A DNA stretch of 64,000 nucleotides from Oegoconia quadripuncta (Eukaryota > Arthropoda > Insecta > Lepidoptera > Autostichidae). The DNA is taken from positions 25,511,885-25,575,884 of the forward strand of contig OX438751.1 of NCBI GenBank assembly GCA_949316235.1. Direction: 5' to 3'. Position 1 is the first letter of the stretch; each line of letters begins with the position of its first letter. Both the position numbers and the translations under genes were made by a program. Under the pieces are notes generated by a model. It saw only the letters and a list, made by a program, of their open reading frames with translations. It was not told where the DNA came from and did no database searches. Shown here one piece after another: positions 55,515 through 64,000 of this stretch.

Positions 55515-55650
55515 TTTTTTTTTATATATGAGAGGGCGGCAAACGAGCATGCGGGTCACCTGATGGAAAGCAATCACCGCCGCCCATGGGCACCCGCAAC
55601 ACCAAAAGGGTCACAGATGCGTTGCCGGCCTTTGAGGAAGGTGTCCACCC
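55515..55650 (-). repeat. LINE-J 3' end fragment
   Basis: 'gagagggcggcaaacgagca', 'tgcgggtcacctgatggaaa', 'gcaacaccaaaagggtcaca' and 'gcctttgaggaaggtg'. Beyond 55,650 it switches to a GC-rich unassigned stretch. Confidence 0.82.
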
Positions 55651-56225
55651 TAGAATAAGTAGGGCAGCCTGAGCGATGAGGGATTCTCCAGCAGTGCTGG
55701 TACCCTCCTGGGGTACTAACTCTTTAAATACCGCTACCATTCTGGAGAGAGACTGGAAGGTGGGCCTCCGGCGCCCTCGCTCACCGGACGAAGCGCAGTG
55801 GCAAAATGCCACTACTCAGACGTCGGTCTTCTGCGAGAGGGTGGTACTTCCCCGGTCGAGCCGGCCCATTCATGCTGCAAGCTAATAGCTTACAGCGTGG
55901 CTCTACCACTACAACGTAAACGGTAAGTTTATATTTACATTCAAATTTATTTAATTGAATAATCCTCAGAATATAGTTTATTTTATTGTAAAGAACGAAA
56001 CGAAACGAAAAATCTATGCATAAAGGACGAGTTACAATGAATATGATACACATTTTTAAATACAAAGGAATAAAACTAAAGCTAAACTAAAGGACGAAAA
56101 CGTCACCCACACCTCCCGTTTGGGGCATGATCCCTAACACACTTACCGCGTTACTTCGCTGAATAGCTAGACTGACGTCAAGCAAGGTACGCGCCAGCCG
56201 ATAGGGCTCAGGAGGCCAGAGGCCG
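55651..56225. other. GC-rich unassigned stretch, probably transposon-derived
   Basis: 'gagagggtggtacttccccg' and 'agcttacagcgtggctctac' look like a dispersed repeat, but I cannot name it. The frames on the two strands conflict and none has a motif. Confidence 0.35.
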
Positions 56226-56400
56226 GAGTGTAAGTTTTGTTTCGACTTTACTACCGCGTTCACGTCTACGTGAAGATTTGTATGGAGAAATGTGCAGTGC
56301 CTCTTGCGGATAGTTTGCAAAACTATTTTTTTTCATAGGGACTTTTTTCGTAAACGCGAACGCGCTGGTAAAGTTAAAAACGAGACAAAACTTACACTTC
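56226..56400. mobile_element. Inverted-repeat MITE
   Basis: 'gagtgtaagttttgtttcga' and 'ccgcgttcacg' at 56,226-56,270 face 'cgcgaacgcgctggtaaag' and 'gagacaaaacttacacttcg' at 56,350-56,400. Confidence 0.7.
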
Positions 56401-56464
56401 GCACACAGAACCAAGCTGGTTGAGAGATCGTGGACGAAATTAATGATACTATTCATTGCGTACT

Positions 56465-56765
56465 ATCCGAAAATAAAATAATAGATGTTGTGTTTAAGTA
56501 GGTATATTTGTCTATTGATCTATGTATGTATGTATGTGTATGTAAATATATGACATTTATTCACGTAGTTTGTATCTGCATCCCTATTTAATACCGCATA
56601 ACCTATCTATTTCAAATGTACTGTACTTATACCCAAAGGTTGCGTGGAAGAGATTTTAGTGATAAGGTCGCCAAATTGTACAGTCTACCACTTTTCTGAA
56701 ACTGTATTTTCTTTTCTGTTGTGCAATAAAGTGTATTTGTATTGCATTGTAATGTATTGTAATAT
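56465..56765 (+). repeat. LINE-N 3' UTR tail
   Basis: Nearly collinear with 26,420-26,770: 'tgtttaagtaggtatatttg', 'cttatacccaaaggttgcgt' and 'gtgcaataaagtgtatttgt'. Confidence 0.8.
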
Positions 56766-57394
56766 TTCATCCAAGAGTCCACATGCCTGATTGTGCCCTG
56801 CGCATTTTAGGCGTTCGTAGTTAATATTTAGACGTGGACGAAGATAGATAAAGCACTAATTCTTTTGTCATGTTAACGCTTCCCGTCTCGTTCAATTCGC
56901 ATTTAAAAATTAATTCCTCCGAACCTTTATGTACCGGAAACCAACTGCAGAAATCCTGAAAAAACATCGACAGTTGCAATAAATAATCCCAAATATCATC
57001 GCACTTCTAAAAAATTTAAGTGTCCGTTTATTTTCATAACACTAACAGAGAACTATGGTCCAGTGGAGGCGCAAGTACCCACGTAAGTCAGGTGACCTTG
57101 TGTATTATTTTTACGAGTCTCAAACAGGCGCACTATAAGTGTGGGCTGTAAATAATAAATGACTCGTTCCGGGACCGGGGGGGGCACATAAACGGGCCTA
57201 AATGTCCTGCCATTAAAGGGGCTGAGCCAGGGGTGACACCTGTCACGGAGAGGTAGGCTGGAAAACTACATTCGCACTTTTTGTAAGTTTGGAGCAGAAT
57301 TTGCAAGACAGGTCACTTCAGTGTGTCTAGCAGTCACTTCAATCTCAAAAAAGAACTCAAACTCAAAAACGTTTCATTTCTTAAGTTATAAAAA
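56766..57394. other. Unassigned DNA
   Basis: No gene or known repeat recognised. Confidence 0.3.
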
Positions 57395-57500
57395 TAACCT
57401 TTGAAAATGTCATGACATACAATTATCGCTCATTCACAAGTCTGCCCAGAGAAGAACGAACAAGAAACTCAAGGGTTGATCTTCTTAAATAGTATTTTTT
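57395..57500 (-). repeat. LINE-D 3' UTR fragment
   Basis: 'tgcccagagaagaacgaaca' and 'agaaactcaagggttgatct', the antisense LINE-D tail. Confidence 0.65.
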
Positions 57501-57577
57501 CAATTCATAATTCGACAAAGAAAAAAGAAAATAATAGACTCTATATCGCCGAGCGTTTCATGTCCATGCGTTCTTAT

Positions 57578-57606
57578 AGAATAGAATAGAATAGAATAGA
57601 ATAGAA
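57578..57606. repeat. (TAGAA)n microsatellite
   Basis: About six pentamer units. It leads into an antisense LINE tail with 'tttatttgtcgaccatgaca'. Confidence 0.85.
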
Positions 57607-57969
57607 TACATTTATTTGTCGACCATGACACAAGTCACTTAACCTACATTATACACATACAATATGGGTTGGTATACAGTTAAAAGTAATATCGGAGACG
57701 TGACCCATATCAGGGGCAACGAAATGGTCCAGACTCAGCATGTGCTGTGGGTAGACACCCGCAGCGCTGTTCATTCTGCCAGAACCATTGAGATACTCGT
57801 ATGTGCGCATCTCAGGGCACACAAAATTGTATGATTTCACAAACATGGGAAAAGAACTATGGAAATCCCAATCGTACAATTATTTTACCAATTTCGCGGC
57901 TTACTTAAACAACTAAAAATTATCGTAAATTGTTTTGCGCAATAAGGAGTATTTGTATTGTATTGTAAG

Positions 57970-58193
57970 ACTTAACTAATATCAATCAAGATAATCTTAT
58001 CATCTAGATAGAAATTTTTTAATGGCCTTTAGCACATAGTTTCCGCTTAATAGTGGTTTTAAATTTATTTAAAGGTATATGTTGAACATTACCGGAACCT
58101 TATTATAAAATCGTATACAGTATCTATTCAATGAATCAGTGACTTTGTGTAAACTACTAACATGTATAGCATGTTTTTTACATTTTGTATTTA
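57970..58193 (-). pseudogene. LINE-D coding fragment, diverged
   Basis: 'tggttttaaatttatttaaa' and 'aaccttattataaaatcgta' then 'gaatcagtgactttgtgtaa' parallel 39,860-39,970. Its 5' side is cut by MITE E. Confidence 0.6.
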
Positions 58194-58622
58194 TATTAGG
58201 TCCTTACCTATGAAATTGGTATTTTGTATGAAGAATTTCATTAAAATGTTTTCTCTATACAAACATTTTTGTTTTTTTTTGGGAACGGCAAATCCAAATT
58301 TAGCTAAACTTTGTGTGTATTATCCGGATAACATTAAATTAAGTTTAGGCAGCGTTAATTTTTAAAAGTAACCGCTCTATAAAAGTTACAGCGAATCTAA
58401 GAAATTATTATGGGAAGCACATGAAAAGAGCCCTGTTCAATTTTTTTTTTATTATGTGATTTAGCCCAGAAATTAAAAAATATTTCATGTGAAACCTTGA
58501 AATAATACTCCATTTTCCAAATAAAAAACAAATTTGGATATAGCTTTGAAAATCGCAGGAATTGGTACATATGATTAACGAAGAAAAAAAACTTCAATTT
58601 CATAGGTAAAGACCCAATATTA
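58194..58622 (+). mobile_element. MITE E, full length, inserted in LINE-D
   Basis: Terminal repeats 'ggtccttacctatgaaattg' and 'caatttcataggtaaagacc'. The inner sequence matches 36,107-36,532 closely. Confidence 0.85.
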
Positions 58623-59009
58623 TGTATTTCACTATTTTCCCAAACAATTGCAGATTCTTTTTTTTTTTTTTTTTTTTTAATTAGAATGGGATCGCTCTTG
58701 ACCTTAATCTGGACTAATGTCTTACGAACATTTTAATTCATAATTCATAACGCGCAACTTGTACAATTCTAACGTGGTAGTTACATCTAAGGCTAGTTCT
58801 GCATGCATGTCTATCTCCCTAATTCTAATTTAACAGATGATGTTACTTATATAAAATGTAATGACCAGTGAAATTGTTTCTCTAATATGGAAATTTTGGC
58901 ATCCACGATACAGGCCTAGCCTAGTGTGGATGCTACAGCAAATGTATAATTATGTATGGTCCTTTTTGCTAAATAAACATCTTATCTTATCTTATCTTAT
59001 TTATTTCTT

Positions 59010-59140
59010 TATAAGATTACTTAAGAATATTGTGGCAAGAGTCTCCTTTTAAGCATAATAATGCCTGTATTGGGAGACTCCGCTCCTCCATAGTTAGTAC
59101 AAAGATAATGAACTTATTGCTAAAACAATTTGTTTAATAG
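59010..59140 (-). mobile_element. HP retroposon fragment
   Basis: The minus strand reads 'ctatggaggagcggagtctc', 'ccaatacaggcattattatg' and 'cttaaaaggagactcttgcc'. It has a perfect 8-base stem and no CA run. Confidence 0.65.
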
Positions 59141-59754
59141 TGCATCCATTAGAAATTATTCTTGTTTAATAGACACGTGATACATATACAATTATGTCCA
59201 TGTGTGTATTTTATATCATACTTATTAGAGCAACGTGTTGCAGATAATGTGATATAATTAAGAAGTAGGTATTAAGTATTAAGAAACAAATATTTTGTTT
59301 GTTTGATTGTTTAAAACCTACCGCCTATAAAACCAGTGAATATTCACCATCACCACACGTCCGCACAACTTCCTCTTATTGGGAGTGAATCCACCGCGTG
59401 AGCCCACTGCAGATTAGTGGATTTGTGTCTGACCCTTGACCTCTCGTGTGAAGGTCGCTCGTGAGCGGTGCGACCTGCGTAGATACTTTGGCCACATCCC
59501 ACGTCAAAACGACGAGACGGCGGCCTCTGCTAGATCACTAAACAGTGGAAATATGCAGACCTCGGGAGCGGGGGTTTAGGGTGGAAACCTTGGGTCCAGG
59601 AAGCCCAAAGACGAAGAATTAGCAATGTTGTTGTATATCGCGTTTGGTCAATATCCCCGGCGACAAGAGGGCTGGCAGCTACCTTTATCAACGCATTAGT
59701 ATTGCGATAGAAAGAGGAAACACTGCCTCATAGATTTTTTTATTTTTTTTTATT

Positions 59755-60082
59755 TTTTTATGAACAACGGTTGGTACTTGACCTCAATCACACCTGATGT
59801 TAAGTGAAGATGAGGTCGAAGGTGGAAGCGTACTGACCCGGAAACCCCAACACATTTGGGGGACTGGCTATCTTATCTCTGACAACCGGAACACAACAAT
59901 GCTATTAACATTGCTGCTTGGCGGCAGATTTAGATAAGATGGTGGTAGCTAGCCAGGCGGACATTTAAAATGCCCTACCACCAACCAAACCGAGTACTTA
60001 AACGTGTACCCCGCTGGGGATCGAACCCGCGACCTCCGAATCGTAAACCCAATATTGTTTACATTGAGCCACGGAGGCAGTT
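59755..60082 (-). repeat. SINE-A, full length
   Basis: Poly-T at the left, then a complete body and head 'gagccacggaggcagtt'. Confidence 0.9.
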
Positions 60083-60244
60083 AGATAAATAAATAAATAG
60101 GAACGGTGCCCCATGGATTGCCACGTCATTGGATTTAAATGATTTTTTTTATTTATAGTAAGTTTAGTTTGTAAATTTAGTATTTCTTTGTAATTTATAT
60201 CATATCTCAGCCCGTAAACATCCCACTTCCTTCTCGATTCATTA

Positions 60245-60655
60245 GTGAAACTAGCTGTTACCCGCGACTTCGTCCGCCTGAAATTCATTCTATTACCAAA
60301 TGCGTCACTCTATGTCTCCAAAGCAGTCACACTAATAATACCTATCCTACAGGAACCAGTCACTTTTCCGGGATAAGAAGTAACCTATCATCATACCTAT
60401 ATCATTTTTTGCTGTGTATTAAATATGTTATTGTTATTTTTTTTCTCCGTTTTTGTATAACTAATATGTCGTCCAGTGTGTCAAATAAACGTTTTCTATT
60501 CTATTCTATATGTTAATCCAGGTCCCAGTCTATCTACCAACCAAATTTCTACCAAATCCGTCAAGCCATTTAAGCGTGAAGAGGCATCAAATATACACAC
60601 ATACATATAAACACACACACACAAACTTACACATTTATAATATAAGTTGCGATTA
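60245..60655 (-). repeat. H repeat interrupted by a LINE tail
   Basis: 'actagctgttacccgcgact' and 'tcgtccgcctgaaattcatt' open it. 'accaaatccgtcaagccatt' near 60,551 closes it. 60,400-60,510 holds a foreign tail ending 'gtgtcaaataaacgttttct'. Confidence 0.6.
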
Positions 60656-60663
60656 GTTGGGAT

Positions 60664-60993
60664 CATCATCTCAGCCCGTAAACATCCCACTGCAGGGATA
60701 TAGGCCTTCCATCGTATAATGAAGGAGTATGGGCCATAGTCCACCACGGTGGCCCAATACGGATTGGGGACTTCATGTGCCTTTGAATTCTTAATTCTCC
60801 GCGACGTAGGTTTCCTCACGATGTTTTCCTTCGCCGTGTAAGAGCAGTCAGATAAATACACATAAGTAATTAAATTAAATTTAAAAACTCATTAGTACAT
60901 GGCCTGCCTGGGAAGCGAACCCGGACCTCCCAAGTTGGGAGGCCGCGTCTTAACCGCTAAGCCACGAACGCTCCCTGAGCCACCGACGCTCCG
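60664..60993 (-). repeat. SINE-D, near full length
   Basis: 'atcatctcagcccgtaaaca', 'gtatgggccatagtccacca' and 'cctcacgatgttttccttcg', and a head whose reverse complement has 'cgtggcttagcggttaagac' and 'gggttcgcttcccagg'. Confidence 0.82.
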
Positions 60994-61249
60994 TAATTTA
61001 TATAATCACAGCTATTACATTATTTTTTTCAAGAATAAATGATAAAAAACGATAAAATACAAATAAATATACTTTAATGTAACGACATTTCACCAGAAAG
61101 TCGCAACCCTATGACAGAGGAGGTAGTGATGGCCCTCCGAAGTTAATTCGCCCGTGCGCAATTATCGCCCGTTCACAGTGACTGAATGGGCTTAATAGTT
61201 ATTTATTCCAACACTAGTCACAGCGAACTAAGATTATAGGATGCAACTT

Positions 61250-61651
61250 GGCTTTTTGGCGGGAACTCGGCGAGTGAAGTAGCATTTTTCTTTATAAGTC
61301 TTAAAATTTGTGCATTCTAGCTTTTGAAGCTTAATAATGGCAGAATATTGTGCAGCAAACGTTAGTGTTGGTGTACAGGTGAAGGGAAGTGTAAATTAAA
61401 GTGCGTAACGGAGCTTTCGGGTTCCCACAAGAAGCCGCCAAAATCTTTTGTAAAGCATTCTGCCACTTTACTGAAGAATGACTTGACCGTGACTAGACTC
61501 TGTATACGCCAAGTATACGACGTATTACTTGTTTTGACTGAGACTGACTTATAAACTGAAGAAATAAGAGAAATTTTTTCACTCGAAACTGGCAGTAATG
61601 TCCCTCGACAGTGAGGTGGACTGGTTGCCATCCTCAAAAATAAGAAGAAGA
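61250..61651 (+). mobile_element. Retroposon M, longer copy, with 12-bp target duplication
   Basis: Flanked by 'aggatgcaactt' at 61,238-61,249 and 61,652-61,663. It starts 'ggctttttggcgggaactcg' and ends 'cctcaaaaataagaagaaga'. Near 61,337 an ATG opens MAEYCAANVSVGVQ and then CAG|GTGAAG, which could be a start exon in a retroposed transcript or chance. The 3' half equals 45,169-45,381 except for a small duplication of 'gtatacg'. Confidence 0.82.
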
Positions 61652-62375
61652 AGGATGCAACTTAGACAGAGTTCAAAACACTGAGTACGTAATCACTCTG
61701 TTTAAACTGGTTCTAAATGGAGGGCCGTTCATGCCGTGTGTGTTTCCATACAAAAGAACAATTTGGGGCATCCTGTAGCCTCAACGGCTTGACCGATTTC
61801 GAAGTGCATAGTGTCGTTAGATTCGTCTTGATATCTGGAGTGACATAGGATACATTTTATTATAAAAAAATTTCATGGCGTCCGCAAAATACAAAATATG
61901 CTGTCGGGGTTTTTGGTTTTTAAATATCCAGTTATTTATATATTTTGACACGTAATGAAGTAGAAGCAATGTAAAAAGTATTGTGCCGAAATCACACAGC
62001 ACATCAAAATAATATTAATAATAACATTTATTACAAAATGACATTGACAAATAAAACAAAATGACTGACTAGAAATCGTACCTCGGAAGATCTTAAAATC
62101 CACTTATACTAATGGCGCTGAATACATATCTCTTTAAATAAATTATAGCAAAAAGAAATTTTTGTTTGTCAAGACTGCTTATTTCTTCTTCTTCTCTTCT
62201 GGGAATGAGCCAGCACCACCTAGTTTGAATAGATTTTGAGATCTTCCGAGGTACGATTTCTGCTATGACGATTGTCACTCCTCTTGTTTTAAAGGACCAT
62301 AAAAGATATTAAATCAGATACGAAGAAATAAATTAATTCCGAGGATTATGAAAATTGTACCTACCGCTAATGTTT
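61652..62375. other. Unassigned DNA
   Basis: A pair of reverse-complement phrases, 'gaaatcgtacctcggaagat' (62,072) and 'atcttccgaggtacgatttc' (62,241), bounds about 190 bp and may be another MITE. No gene recognised. Confidence 0.4.
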
Positions 62376-62379
62376 TTGG

Positions 62380-62630
62380 TGACCGACCGGTCATGTAGTG
62401 GATAGTGACCCTATCAGCGAAACCAACGGTTATGGGTTCGAACCCCGCGAGGGGTAAATGTTTGTGTGATGAATACGAACATTTATTCCCGAGTCTTGGA
62501 TGTTTATATAAATATTTATGTATGTTTATCCGTTATCTAGTATCCATAGCACAAGCTTTGCTTAGTTTGGGACTAGATGATTGGTGTAAGTGTCCGAAAT
62601 ATTTATTTATTATTATTATATTATTATTAA
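62380..62630 (+). repeat. SINE-B, full length
   Basis: Head 'gtcatgtagtggatagtgac', B box 'gggttcgaaccccg', 'tttgtgtgatgaatacgaac', 'aagctttgcttagtttggga' and (TTA)n. It is used as the SINE-B reference. Confidence 0.9.
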
Positions 62631-62639
62631 TGTTCATTA

Positions 62640-63110
62640 AATTCGATTCTTGTACGTTTCTCTCATAGCGATTTAGCGCCTTTACCTATCAATGTTTACC
62701 TGTTGCTAAAAGTTTCTTTATTGTAGACCCAATAACTCAATAAATATAATTTTATGATAGTATGCATATAACACAATTAATCACCCCTTAATACCTGATT
62801 AACTGTAATACAACAACATAAATAATAAACATACATTATACAGTTCAGTCATATTGTTATTGCGATATAATCCGGTTAATTACTAAATTAATCAAAGGAT
62901 TAGAGCGAAGATTCGTGATTCCCACTGAATCTGCTTCTGTTTGTGTTTAAGATAAATATGAGAAAGGGGTGGCGCGCTGGTCAGATGATACCTGCAGTTA
63001 AATAAAAATAACCGACCAAGTGCGTGTCGGGCCACCCGTAGTGTACGGTTCCGTACTTACCCTTACAATATGCGGACTTAGAAGGGGACTTTTTGTTAAG
63101 TAATTTTGTG
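62640..63110. other. Unassigned AT-rich DNA
   Basis: Nothing recognised except the common phrase 'accgaccaagtgcgtgtcgg' near 63,010. Confidence 0.35.
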
Positions 63111-63111
63111 A

Positions 63112-63545
63112 GGAGCGTCTGTGGCTCAACGGTTAACACGCGGTCTACCAATTTCGGAGGGCCGGATTCGATTCCCAGGCAGGCCAAGTACCAATAATTT
63201 TTTAAAAATTTAATTTAATTTAATTTAATTTAATTTAATTACTTAATTATGTGCATTTATCCGACTGTTCTTAAACGGTGAAGGAAAACAATACAATACA
63301 AATACTCTTTATTGCGCAAAATAATTTTCAATAATTTTTGATGATAACAATAGAACACAATTAGGCGGTCTTATCACTAAAAGCGATCTCTTCCAGGTTC
63401 CAGAAAACAGGTAGGGTGCACGATACTACCAACTAAAGAAATAATTATAGATAATTAAAAACATCGTAAGGAAACCCGCATGCCTGAGGAATATCAGCGT
63501 CCAACCCGCATTGGGCCAGCATGGTGGACTATGTCGCGGTTCTGC
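63112..63545 (+). repeat. SINE-D interrupted by a LINE tail
   Basis: Head 'ggagcgtctgtggctcaacg', B box 'cggattcgattcccagg', then to 'gtgaaggaaaaca'. An antisense LINE tail (63,291-63,460, 'tactctttattgcgcaaaat') intervenes. SINE-D resumes 'tcgtaaggaaacccgcatgc' and 'cccgcattgggccagcatgg'. Confidence 0.8.
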
Positions 63546-63899
63546 GTACACTCAGCTGCTGTAAGTCGATGTAGGTAGGATTGGGCGCCGTAGAGAGGAT
63601 GAGGTCCAGGGTCGTAGATTTCAGGCCCCTACCAGGACTGCAGCCACTGACGAACGATGAAGAAGGTGATGGGCAGGAAGAAGGGAAAAGCACTCGAAAA
63701 CTCAATATTGTAATAATAATTTAAAATAGAAATAAAAGGGTAACGAAGAGAATAGCTTTGTTCGCAAGCTGCGTCAAGACTGACTAGTTTTTGAAAATAA
63801 TTTAGAATTCAGAATTTTGAATAACGTTCCAAACAAGAAAACGCCAAAGAGATTACCGAAAAGAAGACGGAATTTAGAAGAGGTTGTACACCTCGTTAC

Positions 63900-63988
63900 A
63901 ACTATATGGCCCATACTCCCTCATTATACGAGGGAAGGCCTATATCCCTGCAGTGGGATGTTTACGGGCTGATGATGATGATGAAGTA
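63900..63988 (+). repeat. SINE-D tail fragment
   Basis: 'atatggcccatactccctca', 'ggcctatatccctgcagtgg' and 'gatgtttacgggctgatgat' then (GAT)n. Confidence 0.85.
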
Positions 63989-64000
63989 ATTTTCAACGAA

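Noticed and set aside
61337..61378. First exon of a host gene (MAEYCAANVSVGVQ, then GT)
   Set aside because: It sits inside retroposon M, which has its own target duplications. Kept only as a remark.

Overview
This window looks like nuclear, intergenic or intronic DNA from a moth or butterfly (Lepidoptera). The evidence is AT-rich DNA, spliced-gene signals, and a dense layering of transposon families typical of that order: tRNA-headed SINEs, RTE-, R1- and CR1/jockey-like LINE tails, mori-type mariner copies, and repeats with the phrases 'gcgaagccgcggg' and 'acggatttggatgaa'. I found no complete host protein gene, rRNA, true tRNA or CRISPR. Most open frames are chance readings or shadows of repeats. 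Copies were found by eye, so repeat boundaries are good to about 5-30 bases unless a target-site duplication (TSD) fixes them.

Nicknames: SINE-A (about 330 bp, tRNA-like head, tail ending 'gttgtgcataaaa'); SINE-B and SINE-C (different tRNA-like heads, related bodies); SINE-D (head 'gtggctcaacggtta', end 'gatgatgatgatg'); LINE-D (CR1-like, ends 'aaataaagcattttt'); LINE-J (jockey/CR1-like, C-terminus [16 protein letters not shown]); LINE-K, -L and -N (3' tails only); H (lepidopteran repeat, perhaps a Lep1-type Helitron); E (mariner MITE); F, G (other MITEs); M (retroposon with an AAG tail); HP (retroposon with a hairpin and a CA repeat).

Layout. 1-10.85 kb: LINE, SINE and MITE debris. 10,872-25,281: a single 14.4-kb element inserted into a SINE-B. 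It has imperfect inverted ends beginning CAC, a TG duplication, three families of tandem arrays and a degenerate five-exon gene on the minus strand. That gene encodes an N-terminal SAM domain and a C-terminal region I recognise from multi-copy 'SAMD3-like' proteins. Older LINE fragments are nested inside. 25.3-46 kb: nested SINEs, CA microsatellites, mariner MITEs and LINE-D tails. 46-54 kb: a clean LINE C-terminus, a 56-bp minisatellite fused to a BEL/Pao gag fragment, a Harbinger-type MITE, a broken mariner transposase gene and an 11-bp satellite. 54-64 kb: more SINEs, two retroposon families with clear TSDs, and LINE tails.

The main candidate for something undescribed is the 14.4-kb element: large, CAC-ended, filled with TTAGC/GCTAA-rich subterminal repeats, and carrying a SAM-domain gene with no recognisable transposase.
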